Shown here piece by piece: positions 12,301 to 22,453 of a DNA stretch of 64,000 bases. Each line of letters begins with the position of its first letter. Position 1 is the first letter of the stretch. The position numbers and the translations under genes are program-made. The notes under the pieces were generated by a model, which ran no database searches, had not been told where the DNA came from, and was given only the letters and a program-made list of their open reading frames with translations. The stretch is from contig NC_088295.1 of NCBI RefSeq assembly GCF_032854445.1, positions 3,724,501 to 3,788,500 of the forward strand. The letters run 5' to 3'. The DNA comes from Liolophura sinensis (Eukaryota > Mollusca > Polyplacophora > Chitonida > Chitonidae).

Positions 12301-15300
12301 TCTGTTTTTGTACAAAATTATACTTTTTGTGAAGCCCGGACACTGGCAAATCCAACCAATGTAGTTTTATCTCCAAAATCAAATTAAATATGTACATAAA
12401 TTGCCCTGAAACTGAAAGATAAATGGTTTAAACAATGTTCTGGTTTGACTTTTTGTAGTGCAGTGTTTGAAGTGTAAGGAGAGGTCTAACACATACGACC
12501 CAGTGCTGGACATAAGCCTGGACATAAAGGTAATCATTAGGCCCATAAAGGTAATCACTAGGTTGGGTTTTAGGTTGGAGAGAGGTGGTGTGTAAAGCTG
12601 AGCCCTCATAATATAGTTTTCTATCTAGTTTGAGATGTATGATCCAAGTGAAAACAGTTTTCTATTTAGTTTGAGATCTAACGACCTGTATGATCCAAGT
12701 AAAAACAGTTTTCTATTTAGTTTGAGATATAATAACGTGTATGATCCAAGTGAAAACAGTTTTCTATTTAGTTTGAGATAAAATGACATGTATGATCCAA
12801 GTGAAAACAGTTTTCTATTTAGTTTGAGATCTAACGACCTGTATGATCCAAGTAAAAACAGTTTTCTATTTAGTTTGAGATATAATGACGTGTATGACCC
12901 AAGTAAAAACAGTTTTCTATTTAGTTTGAGATCTAATGACGTGTATGATCCAAGTAAAAACAGTTTTCTATTTAGTTTGAGATCTAATGACGTGTATGAT
13001 CCAAGTAAAAACAGTTTTCTATTTAGTTTGAGATCTAACGACCTGTATGATCCAAGTAAAAACAGTTTTCTATTTAGTTTTGGATCTAGTGACCTGTATG
13101 ACCCAAGTGAAAACAGTTTTCTATTTAGTTTTGGATCTAGTGACCTGTATGACCCAAGTGAAAACAGTTTTCTATTTAGTTTGGGATCTAGTGACCTGTA
13201 GGATGCAAGTGAAAACAGTTTTCTATTTAGTTTGAGATCTAGTGACGTGTATGATCCAAGTAAAAAAAGTTTTCTATTTAGTTTGAGATCTAATAACCTG
13301 TTCCCAGCATTATGGTTACTTTTGTCCTCTCCAAACAGTTGCTGTGCATTCGAGATCACACGCCTTTCTACGTGACCCTACGGTACTGAGACTAGGCTCA
13401 TGTATAGATGGACGCCATCAGCACAGTGATTGCGCCCAAAATTTGGGGATAATTTTCGATAGAGGACTATAAGATATATAATAAGTATTTTCAGATTCCT
13501 CGATTCAAATCTGTATCAGTGGTATGAAATCAAGCAACTACCTGCATCTGAATTAATCAAAAATATCCAAAATAAAAATGGACTATTTAATCCTGCCTTG
13601 GGACATCCAGTGTGGAAAACACAGTGAAGAACTCCCGATGACTGTTATGACTTGTTGTATCCGCTGTGAATTCTGCTATGCAAAATAAAGTGGAAAGTGT
13701 GTAAACGTATTTAAATTGGCGTGGTTCAGCTTGAGCACGGACAGAGATGATAATACCAACGAAGCCTGTGAATGGCGCACTGTTCAACAGTTCGGTATGT
13801 TCGCCATCGCGTGCAGTTGTTTACATAAGGCGAAAGTAGTCATCTCAGATCAGGTGACGTAATGCACGAGCCTGGCTTTCCACGTCGCTGTTGTAAAACA
13901 TGTGGCGCCAAAGTCTATTAGAGATGTAATCTCAGCGCAGGCAGTAGGTACATCTATGTTTTAGAATGATTGCTATAGTTTAACTTGTATAAGGGACATA
14001 AGTCTTTCACCCTTGAAGTCTGCCTTTGCTCAATAATGCCGGCTGATTTTATAGCAAAACACGGTAAAATCATTCCTGAAAAACTAAAAACACATATACT
14101 GTCAGTACTCTGCTCTTCAAACTGGAACAGTCAACCTTCCCCAAAGTAATATTTCACATGCCTGTCCTGTCTGATGAAAAGCTTCTCTCCTTACTCAATA
14201 ATCAGCACGTAAACAACAGCCTGGATGAGTGCTACAAAAAATGAAACGACGATAATGCTGAGGGTGTAGTACTTGTGGATGGCCTGGTACTTGATGTGGT
14301 AATCTTTGTTTACAGAATGTGCAGTCTGTCGAGCGAGCGTTTGAAAAGTTTGTACAGCCTGAGACTCTGGACAGTGAGAATGCTTACATGTGCCCGAGGT
14401 AAACGGGTTTGTTCATAATGTTGTCAGCTTCTCATTCATGTAGAACTCATATTCATGGATTAAATTAGAAAAGCAATTGTCCTGATGGATAATGTCCAGA
14501 TATTCACTTATTCTAAAGAAACTTTTCTTCTGTTCTAATGTTTCTGTCTTCAATTAATATGTGGAGGCCATACAGGTGAGTGAAAAAGTCTCAAACTAGA
14601 TATTTTTTCTTTTTTTTGTATGAGAACAGGTGCAAACAAAAAGTGACTGCCCAGAAAAGATTAACCGTACACAAGGCCCCAAATGTGCTAACACTACAGC
14701 TGAAGAGGTAAAGTGATTTGTCATTGTGTTGGACATTGGGATAACCTTTTATATATGTGTACAGCAAACTCATAATCAGTGGGCATATGTATCATGAAGG
14801 GAAGTAACTGATGAAATAGAAGTCCTATGTAGCTGGTGATGCAAGGGTAAATAATGGAAATGCCGTGGGCGTTGTTGGGTTCATTAAAGTGGTTGTACAG
14901 TGTATGTTGTTTTCTTTACCATAAGTGTTGCGTGGTTATAACCTTTTGTTCCTGGGGAGTGTTAACTGTGTACTGTAGTTTGGGGCGGTGATTAACATTT
15001 CTTATGTCTCTTGGTTTTATATGGGGTCTTTATGTATAGAAGCATTGTTTAACATTTCTTATGTCTCCTTGGTTTTATATGGGTCTTAATGATTAGAAGC
15101 ATTGTTTAACATTTCTTATGTCTCTTGGTTTTATATGGGGTCTTAATGATTAGAAGCATTGTTTAACATTTCTTATGTCTCTTGGTTTTATATGAGGTCT
15201 TAATGTATAGAAGCATTGTTTAACATTTCTTATGTCTCTTACATTTCAGATTTGATATTAACCGAATGTTTGGAAAAATCAGTCGAAATATCCAGTTTCA

Positions 15301-18300
15301 CGACAAGTTGAATCTTCGACCTTATATGAGTGTTCGCCAAGTGAGTGTGGCATGCATGTCAATGTGCAAGGATTTTATGACTCACCTATTCATTGTTTTA
15401 ATAGTAAATAGTAGATGTCATCACGGGGCTGAGGTGGTTAGCACGCCTGCGGTTGCTGTGAGTTCAAGTCCAGCGGATGGTCATGGTTCCCCCCACCCCC
15501 ACCCCCCTCGGGCCACTGTCCAGTTTCCCTTAACCACAGTGCTGGCTACTGTCGTATAAGTGAAATATTCTTGGGTAAGCCGTAATGTCATGACAGATAT
15601 ATTTCTTTATGTTCAGCAGTCCCGTGCTACAATGTATTGTATAAACTTTACTAAGTGTTACAAGAGAAAGCCTCTCGGGATATTTTTGGAAGCGAAGAAT
15701 TTCTTCTACAGGTGAGAAATTTGGATAAGAATTTTTGAGTTCAAGTATAATGGCCCTAATTTCAGTTGTCTTTTCCTCGTTATGTGACCAGGGTGATCCT
15801 GTGATGTACCAGTTGTATGCAGTACTGGTACACAGTGGTAGTGCCTGCACCATGGGCCATTATTACTGTTATGTCAAGTCTCCGCGCAGATTTGGTACTG
15901 CATGAATGATGCCATGGTAAGTCTGCAACTACTTGGGTCATATAGATGACTTGTTGACAGTTAGAAATAAAATTCTGCTTTCAAGAACCAAAAATGTGTA
16001 GCAACTGTTGTGATCCTATAATGCTAACGGTATGTAAACTTGGTGCTTTTAATTGTGATTAGATTGTGATGCTACAACTGTGTGCAGGTCTAGAACATGC
16101 ATTATGCAGTGTATATGGCGCTGAGGTTCAATCCCAGCTTTGGACACAGAATTTGCAAATTACCTGCCTTGGTTATTTTAAAAGGTCCATTATTCTTATA
16201 TAACGCTTTTGGCATTCTAACTTGCGTTAAAGACCACTTGTCTTCCACCACTATGGTGTGCACGTGGGAAAGTACATCAATGACTTGCCAAAGGCCAGTG
16301 TTTTTTCAATGATACAGTGGAACAAAGAACATGCAGTATAAGTTATTGATCTACATCTGCTTCTGTGTTCAGGACATAGGTGTTTTCTGTATAGGACAGA
16401 GGTGTTTTCTGTTTAGGACAGAGGTGTTTTTGTATAAGGACAGAGGGGTTTTCTGTTCAGGACAGAGGTGTTTTCTGTGTTGTGGCGATACAGTTGTATA
16501 ACACCGGTCTGGTACATTCACTTAGAGTACCTGTCCGTAATCTGTATTCCAGGTGCAGCAAGTGAATGCCAGCCGAGTGTTTAATGCAGAAGCCTACCTC
16601 CTGTTTTACATAAAGATGAAGGGTCAAAGCCATACTACGCCATCCAAACTGAAGGTGGGCACTTGTTCTGTTTTATGTGAAGGTTTATCTTTTCACTCTG
16701 ATCTAATTCAGTGAATTTGTTGGTGATCAATTTTCTGAGTGAGTGTGTATGTATGTATGTGTCAGATTTGATCGCTACGACTTTGGTATCTGCTAAGTTT
16801 TGGACCACCACATGGTTTGCTAAGTGTACAGCTAATGTATCCACTTAAATGAGGCGTTATTAAGTGTAGAATTGTGGTATAGGCACTTATTATGCATGAC
16901 TGAGTGAAGAAGTGCATAAGGTCAGTGTGAGGGACATGATTAGATGATTGAAGTACATGTAAATGCTGCATAAGCTGTTACAACTAGACCCCTAAAGTGA
17001 TGGTGGATGTTTCACTTGCAGACCCCTGTTATTGGACCCCAGCCCCAGAAACATCAGCACCTCTCTCACCATCACTTCTCTGTGAATGGTAAACAGGGTG
17101 AGTACATGTACTTACTCATCTAGCTCTTCAACTTAGTCACTAGACGTTATTAAGCAATAAGAGAAGCTTTCTTCTTGTCTCCTCTAGGCACGATGCCTGG
17201 ATTAGTACTGCAGAAGAAAGTCATATTGTATTAACACTAAGTGAAACGTCTGAAATGCTGAGCTGAATATATAAGATACTTAAAGCTTGAAATAAAATCC
17301 TATATCATGAAGAGGAAAAGTGAATTCTTATCTTTATACAACAGGAAACATGCTTAGATTGTTCTATTGTTCAGTTTCACATCTGATTTGTCATAAATGT
17401 GCCTGTATAAATGACTGTCAGTGTCTTGTGAAACCATCTTTCTAGAAGCCACAGGCCCTGTTTATTGAGCTTGCAGATTTGGTTTTATCTAATGCTGGCA
17501 ATTCTGAAGCCATTGTATGGGCAGGTTTGTTGTTGTTGAGATGCTTGGTTTCACTCCTCTGCACCAGGCCTCTTTTGTGTAAGACCAGGTCAATTCAAGT
17601 GTATGCATCTTTTGAATACAGTATGTAACATTTTTAAAATTTTTTTTTTTTCTAGCTTCAGGTAAAGATATAGGTACTCCAGTTCAGCGCAAAGATTCCT
17701 CCAAACTGGTGCTACCTGTGATAGGAAATGAGGATAGCAAGAAAAAGTCCCTGATTAACCCTACAGCTATTCCACCGCCAGAAAAACGCAGCAAGGTCTC
17801 CTTTGGAATAAGACCAACAGCCTATGGCAAAGAAGCCTCTGGCGGTGCAGCAGATGCTGACAATAATTCCAAGCCAAGGATTGTTATGCAAATTAAACAT
17901 GGGAAGGTGACGACGTTTGAAACCTCCCCAAATGGAAAGGCTAAGATCATGGAAAGTGATACCAAAGGAAAATCCAATCGGCTGGTGCCATACGGAGAAG
18001 ATTCGGATTCTGAGGGGGATGGTTCTGCTCCCAAGGGCAATGGCCATGTGGTCAGTTGTAACAGAAAACCTGCGAATAGTTCCAAAGATCATAGCACTAA
18101 AGACAATTCCCACAGTCATGGGGTGGGCAAGTCAGACAGCATTACAAACAGTTCTGTGATATTCGACATGAAACTTAACACCACTACATCCGTACCTGGC
18201 AATGCCCACCTGCTGGACACCACTAGGGACAAGTTTCCAGGGACTCAGCAGAAGAAAGGCTCTGATTCTGGTCAAGTGGACGGCAGTAGTTCCTCATCGG

Positions 18301-21300
18301 GCAACATTCCTCTGTCCAAGGCAAAAGACAGCCAGCTGAAACTGTCACCTGTGAAGGGTAACCACGCCCATCACAGCCCATCTAAGCACTCTGAGATGGC
18401 TGGCCTGACATGTGTGACTAGCCCGCCTGTACAGAAGATCAATTCCACGACCCCTTGGCAGGTACAGTATCAGGATGCCGTCGCCAGCCCGTCTCTGGGG
18501 TCTACATCTAGTTCAGGGAGTGCCAACTCTACAACAGAGTGGCATGTCAAGGACCAGATCAGCTCAAAGTCAGGGAAGTCGGAGAGGCAGTGTCCAGGCT
18601 GGCGGGTGACGCCTGGCAAAGAGACCAAGGCCATTAACTCTGTGCAAGATGGCCGGACAGGTGTAACGCCTGCCTCTGGGGAGGTATTCAGGTCCCAGAT
18701 GTACAAGTCAGCCACATCAAAGCAGCAGACGGAAAGTCACACAGGGTTGTCCACTAGCAGTAGCAGCAGTTTAAGTGAGGGCAGTGCCCCTGCTGATGTT
18801 AGTCAAATGTCTGACTCAGGGGGCCAGCAGTCTGAACAGGGTGGGGAGTCGAGTCATGGCCTGGTCAAACACACGCTCCACAGGCATGCCCCATCCCCTG
18901 CCAACTCAAGCTTTGTGGATGTCTCTGACAAACAGTGCCTGCTTAATGGGTTCCTCAGCTCTGACGAGGACAAGGCAACTAGAAAGAAACACAAGAAAGA
19001 GAAGAAACAGAAAAAGCAGCGACATGCCACACATGACTACCACAAACTGAGTGACAGCTCTGATAGTCACGAACATAAAAACAGGAAGAAGAAGAAGAAG
19101 AAAAAGCGAAAGCATCGTCATGACAAAGAGAGAGGGCACATTGAAAGTCTGACCTCTAGGAGCAAGAAGAAGTCTGATGGCAAGCATGGGAGTGATCATG
19201 AAGAGAGTCCTGAGTATGAGTGGGTGGAGAAAACAGCAGTGACACCTGTGGTGGAGGGCTGCTCCCAAGGACAGGATAAGGGCCACATGATGAACTCCAA
19301 GTCAGGTGAGTTGTCACGGTGGACAGGTGTACCTAGGTGTATACGGTAACGGTCACACTTTGCAGATGCAGGTGGAACGTGCACAAAGGTACCATATTGT
19401 GCCCTTTGTGTATGTAGCTCTCAAGGCTAACCCCATTCCGCCTGTTTAGTCATGAAAACAGTCAGTCAACAGGTAAAACACATGTAAGGGTTTGCTTTAA
19501 GATTGGGTGACAAAACAGCAGTTTGTCTCCTTGCTGGTAAATTCATCATTATTATGTGTAGTACTTTTGATTGTAGCTCCTGCTCAGCATTGGGCTGAAG
19601 GAGTGCGTGACAGTTACAAAAGCAACGGCCATGGTCATTTGTCCGACCAGAAGAGGCCAAAGCCTTTGTGGGATGGGGCCAAATCCTCCAATGTGGTTGA
19701 TCAGCTGGAAAAACTCTCCTCTAGCAGGGGATATGGAGCCGCAGGTAAATGTTTATCATTGCCTCTTCTCACCTTGTCATTGCTTCTCTCCATGTCTGCG
19801 CATGTGCTTTCTGACCTTGTCATCGCTTCCAGCCTTGTCATTGCCTATCTCTTTTTCATTGCTTTCTCCATGTCGTTGCTTCTCTCCTGTGTCATTGCTT
19901 CTCGTCTGAGTCGTTGCTTCTCCCCTGGGTTGTTGCTTCTCCCCATTGTTCTTGCTTCTCCCCTGTGTCCTTGCTTCACCCCTGTGTCCTTGCTTCTCCC
20001 CTGTGTCCTTGCTTCTCCCCTGGGTCATTGCTTCTCCCTGTGTCAGTCCTTCTCTTCTTTTTCTTTCCTTCTCTTCTTTGTCATTACCTCAGTCACAGCG
20101 ACCAAAGTCAAAACTGAAAACTCAATATAATATGCAGTTTATTGACACAGATTTCAAATTTTGATACATGTGTCTTAATTTTGCCTTGGGGGCTCCATGG
20201 CTCAATTGGTTAGAGCTAGTGCTGTTTAATGACCCAGGAGCTTCTCACCAATGCGGTAGGTGTGAGTTTGAGTCGAGCTCATGCTGGCTTCCTTTGCGGC
20301 CATATGTGGGAAGAAAAAAACAATGACATAAATAAGTAAATATCTTTGCTCCTATAGTCTAAAAATAAGTGCTCAAATCACATCGTCTTTCCACCAAGTT
20401 TCTTTTGTGGACACCCCTTGTTCGTCTGAAAAACAGGATTCTGTTCACAGAAAAGAGAATGCGAGTTCACTATGCAAAAAGCGTGTTCTCCTTGTTGCCA
20501 TTGTTCAGGACTTTAGAAACATTGCATTGATGTTCTGTAGCATGGTTGACTATTGGCATTTATAGAGTGCCCGTGTGAGAACAAGACTATCAGCATGACG
20601 TATATTTAAGTGTAACATACATGTATACACTGTATTCATGTCAAGTTTGTCACAGCAATAAAAAAGAAACCTTCAGATGGTCATGGGTTTTCCCCTCGAG
20701 CACTGCCTAGATTCTTCCCACCATGACATCGTATAAGGGAAACACTTTTCAGTACATCGTAAATAAAAACGCCAATAAAAACATGTTTGATCATTGATAT
20801 TTTTATTGCTGGTCTTTCTCATTAGCAGATTAACTTCATAAGCTGAAAAGCATCTGCATGTTTTGATATATTTATTCCTTGCTGATTTGCTTTGTAAACA
20901 AATGGTGTATGTTCCAGTGTGTTCTTGGGAGGGAGAGAGGAGCCATGTGGACCAGGCTTTGGACAAGGAGAGGGAGGAGAGTCGCAAACGTCACTGGTCA
21001 GAGGAGTACGACGAGGATTTGGACGCTGGCAAGGTAAAGGCAAAGGAGAGAAAGGTTTTGGCAAGGCAATCATTAGGGAGGGATAGTGGCAAGGCAATAT
21101 TTTGGGGGAATTGTGGTGGCAAGCCAGTCATTGGGGGAGTTGTGGTGGCAAGCCAGTCATTGGGGGAGTTGTGGTGGCAAGCCAGTCATTGGGGAGACGT
21201 GGTGCCAAGACAATCATTAGGAAGGGATGGTAGCAAGGCAATCATTACAGAGGGATGATGGCAAGACATTCATTAGCATGGGATGGTGACAAGGCATTCA

Positions 21301-22453
21301 TTGGTGACGTGGTATAATGTAGCAAGGTGAATGAAAGAGAGGAGATGTAAGCAGGATGAACGTTTGATGAGATGTAAGCAGGATGAACGTTTGAGGAAAT
21401 TCTTTGTAATTTTTCCATTTGCAGACGAAGAAAGTCAAAAAGCACCAGTCTGACTATGTTGTCATGGGTTACGGGGCTAATCCATTCCAGAAACGTCAAG
21501 ATGAAGTTAACAAGGACAAGGGGCTGGTAAGTCCAGAAGCAGATAATTTATCTTACGCAAATGTCTATTTGCAGAATCTAGGTCTTAACGGTAATCAAAT
21601 ACATGTGCACTTTATTCATTCTTTTTGAATTTCAGAAATTTTAAATAATCTCCTGAATCTGCTTTGCTTTTCAAGTTATTAAAATATAAAATGTTTCTGT
21701 GTTGAATTGGAGATTTACTCTCATAGGCTTGACAAACTTGTAGTGTACCTTTGACCAGTAAAAAACCATTCAACATGGATGTCCATTGTGATCTACCGGC
21801 CACGGTAGCACGGTTGGTAGAGCGTCCTCTTCGGGAACAGTAGGGTCAATCCTGGGTCGGGTCACACCTATGACTTTAAAAGAGGTAGTTGCAGCTTCCT
21901 CGCTTGGCGTTCAGCATTAAGAGGATGGTGCACCAACTGGTTGACCCGTATCAGTACAATGGCTTGGGCAGTAAGTAAGTCGTCTCGGTGAAACAGCACT
22001 AGATAAAAGAGCGGTGGAAATCTGTCCTGCGACAAGGAGGTACATTACAATTACATGCACCCTAAGGACTTCATCATCATATGACTGAATCATTGTTAAG
22101 TACATTAAACCCCAAGCACTCACATGCCATTTATAAAGTTATACCTGGATTGTGGTTGGCTTTAAACACTCTTATCAAACATTGCAAAATGTTTACATCC
22201 TAATTTTGTGTACACTTAACTTTCCTGTCCTTTACAGTGGAAGAAGAACAATCACGGACATGAAGGCAGTTGGGGGTCACATCACGGGGCCCAGGGGTCA
22301 CACAGCTGGCATCGTGGGGGGTCCAGTGGAAGCTTTCCTGTCCCCTCTTCCACATCCAATCATCATCATCATGAACATAGCGATCACTATTACCACAGTC
22401 ATCACCACCACCACCATCATCACAGTGGAGGCATGAAGCACCACCACCACTAA
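6078..22453 (+). CDS. USP36: Ubiquitin carboxyl-terminal hydrolase, USP36/USP42 type, 17 coding exons
   Basis: A cysteine deubiquitinase of the C19 family; vertebrate USP36 is nucleolar and acts on rRNA-processing factors and histones. Recognised exons: 6051-6331 (ATG at 6078), 9505-9730, 10038-10147, 11675-11775, 11986-12053, 12459-12529, 14316-14398, 14630-14707, 15250-15340, 15792-15916, 16553-16654, 17022-17097, 17656-19305, 19577-19744, 20918-21033, 21425-21526, 22238-22453. Splice phases agree throughout. The N-terminus has the family's QILLHKIEF motif. Catalytic landmarks are GNTCFLN (Cys), [17 protein letters not shown] (His) and CMND (Asp). A zinc-binding pair, CLKC and then CPRCK, is present. 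The C-terminus has [11 protein letters not shown] and the basic KTKKVKKHQ region that is typical of USP36. About 1,210 codons, against about 1,120 in human. The frame is broken near 6120, 6242, 6277, 9672, 10114, 11740 and 15889, while every exon from 16553 on is intact. Consensus error or decay of the catalytic half are both possible. USP42 orthology cannot be excluded. Confidence 0.85.
6560..7060 (+). repeat. Dispersed repeat, copy 1 of a diverged pair
   Basis: The landmarks 'ggccatcttggattttgat', 'ttctcaagaaccgctgaatg', 'cattctggtgtactttttcc', 'tgtagcccaagacatg', 'accaacagattcgagctacgatc' and 'atttaaatgacaccac' occur in the same order and spacing in 7680-8170. An unclassified element or old segmental duplication, within deubiquitinase intron 1. 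No coding frame. Confidence 0.75.
7680..8170 (+). repeat. Dispersed repeat, copy 2 of a diverged pair
   Basis: Collinear with 6560-7060: 'cagccattttggatgtt', 'cttctcaagaaccaaagaa', 'attctggtgtatttc', 'gtagcccaagacatg', 'ccaacagatttgtgctacgatc' and 'atttaaatgacaacac'. The copies differ by many substitutions and indels, so the duplication is old. Confidence 0.75.
9305..9403 (+). repeat. SINE family A, 5'-truncated
   Basis: The 3' part of the element: 'ctccataatgctggctactg', 'aagtgaaatattcttgagtg', then 'aaaacaccaatcaaataaat' and an (AAAT)n tail ending near 9403. The head is missing, as expected for an incomplete retrotransposition copy. Confidence 0.8.
9505..9730 (+). CDS. USP36: Deubiquitinase exon 2, catalytic Cys box
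   Basis: The exon lies between the acceptor TTTTCAAACAG and the donor GTGAGT. It encodes a short acidic/Gly linker, [13 protein letters not shown], then [19 protein letters not shown], which contains the nucleophilic Cys of the USP fold, and [19 protein letters not shown]. The last part is only in frame if one C is removed at 9672/9673 (tgtcctta read as tgtctta). The ATG at 9513 is internal, because the phase joins the upstream exon in frame. This is not a separate short gene. Confidence 0.8.
10380..11195. repeat. 67-bp minisatellite, about 12 copies, deubiquitinase intron 3
   Basis: The unit 'catgcattgagctgaggttt' ... 'gtctgaagatgcgcaa' repeats at 67-bp spacing (10463, 10530, 10597 and onward). 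Occasional 1-bp indels shift the frame. The period is not divisible by three. The minus-strand reading frames across the array are compositional artefacts and not genes. Confidence 0.95.
12625..13315. repeat. 51-bp minisatellite, about 13 copies, deubiquitinase intron 6
   Basis: The unit 'gtatgatccaagtaaaaaca' + 'gttttctatttagtttgaga' + 'tctaatgac' has a 51-bp period, so both strands stay open for hundreds of bases (repeating [12 protein letters not shown] on plus, [15 protein letters not shown] on minus). It lies downstream of the donor of exon 6 (12530), with no acceptor linking it to the gene. Treated as intronic. Confidence 0.95.
13335..13985 (+). repeat. Dispersed repeat R1, copy in deubiquitinase intron 6
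   Basis: Matches 37357-38075 in order: 'attcgagatcac', 'gtatagatgga/gcgccatcagc', 'aagtattttcagattcct', 'aatcaagcaacta', 'cagtgaagaac', 'gtggttcagcttgagcac', 'catctcagatcag', 'cgtcgctgttgtaaaa' and 'tattagagatgtaat'. No coding capacity, and no terminal repeats recognised. Confidence 0.8.
14990..15245 (+). repeat. About 57-bp repeat, 4.4 copies, abutting the deubiquitinase exon 9 acceptor
   Basis: 'aacatttcttatgtctcttg' + 'gttttatatggggtcttaat' + 'gattagaagcattgttt' is repeated four times. A fifth partial copy runs directly into 'acatttcag', the acceptor of exon 9 (15250). The last partial unit therefore forms part of that intron's polypyrimidine tract. Confidence 0.9.
15411..15585 (+). repeat. 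SINE family A, degenerate copy
   Basis: 'gctgaggtggttagcac', 'gttgctgtgagttcaagtcc', 'accacagtgctggctactg', 'tataagtgaaatattcttgg', truncated before the AAAT tail. An internal poly-C/CA-rich segment (15490-15515) replaces part of the body. Intron 9. Confidence 0.75.
15792..15916 (+). CDS. USP36: Deubiquitinase exon 10, catalytic His and Asp boxes
   Basis: Encodes [16 protein letters not shown], then GHYYCYVKS (catalytic His) and IWYCMNDAM (the Asn-Asp pair that orients the His). The donor is GTAAGT at 15917. A single-base deletion near 15889 separates the two boxes into different frames. The flanking splice phases predict one missing base: the exon is 125 nt where 126 would keep frame. Confidence 0.75.
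16370..16480 (+). repeat. Short tandem repeat of about 23 bp, 5 copies
   Basis: 'aggacagaggtgttttctgt' repeated with minor changes, about 70 bp upstream of the acceptor of deubiquitinase exon 11 (16553). Confidence 0.85.
17656..19305 (+). CDS. USP36: Deubiquitinase exon 13, long disordered Ser/Lys-rich region
   Basis: A 1,650-bp exon open over its full length. Low-complexity Ser/Thr/Asn/Gly-rich sequence is followed near the 3' end by dense Lys/Arg/His tracts ([14 protein letters not shown], then a run of nine Lys around 19085-19110, then [11 protein letters not shown]). This parallels the long disordered tail and poly-Lys nucleolar-localisation tracts of USP36. No frame damage occurs here, in contrast to the catalytic exons. 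Acidic Ser clusters (DSDSEGDG near 18000) look like casein-kinase-2-type sites, by inference. Confidence 0.85.
19748..20075 (+). repeat. CT-rich 18-19-bp repeat, deubiquitinase intron 14
   Basis: Units of the type 'ttgcttctcccctgtgtcc' begin directly after the donor at 19745 and run to about 20075. They give a strongly strand-asymmetric pyrimidine stretch that keeps ORFs open on both strands. It could form triplex DNA, by inference. Not coding. Confidence 0.85.
20187..20345 (+). repeat. SINE family A, 3'-truncated, head intact
   Basis: 'ctccatggctcaattggtta' (A-box region), 'aatgacccaggagcttctca' and 'gtgtgagtttgagtc' (B-box region), then 'atgctggcttcct'. After that it jumps to an 'aataagtaaat' tail, so the middle is deleted. 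Confidence 0.8.
21045..21315 (+). repeat. About 30-bp repeat after deubiquitinase exon 15
   Basis: 'ggcaagccagtcattggggg' + 'agttgtggt' type units, about 8 copies with drift, starting just after the donor at 21034. The first units share 'aggcaaag' with the donor-proximal sequence. Confidence 0.85.
21794..22130 (+). repeat. SINE family B, near full length
   Basis: A tRNA-like head ('cacggtagcacggttggtag', 'gggtcaatcctgggtc') is followed by 'cctcgcttggcgttcagca', 'accaactggttgacccgtat', 'agcactagataaaagagcgg' and a terminal 'ttaagtacattaaaccccaa'. Closely related to 26885-27175. It lies in the last intron of the deubiquitinase gene. Confidence 0.85.
22238..22453 (+). CDS. USP36: Deubiquitinase terminal exon with a His-rich tail
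   Basis: Acceptor TCCTTTACAG. Encodes [17 protein letters not shown], then a Ser-rich stretch, then [20 protein letters not shown] and GGMKHHHH, stop TAA at 22451-22453. Vertebrate USP36 ends shortly after the basic motif of the previous exon with no such tail, so the roughly 70-aa His-rich extension appears lineage-specific. The final codons and the stop belong to the first unit of the 99-bp array that follows. Confidence 0.8.
   Translation, partial: WKKNNHGHEGSWGSHHGAQGSHSWHRGGSSGSFPVPSSTSNHHHHEHSDHYYHSHHHHHHHHSGGMKHHHH

Noticed and set aside
12625-13359. Open frames of 244 codons (minus) and 137 codons (plus)
   Set aside because: Both strands are open across the same 51-bp array, which is typical for a repeat with a period divisible by three.
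19507-20130. 207-codon ORF past deubiquitinase exon 14 as an extra hydrophobic protein
   Set aside because: The real exon ends at 19744 with a GTAAAT donor; the rest is a CT-rich repeat that mimics Leu/Ser-rich membrane sequence.
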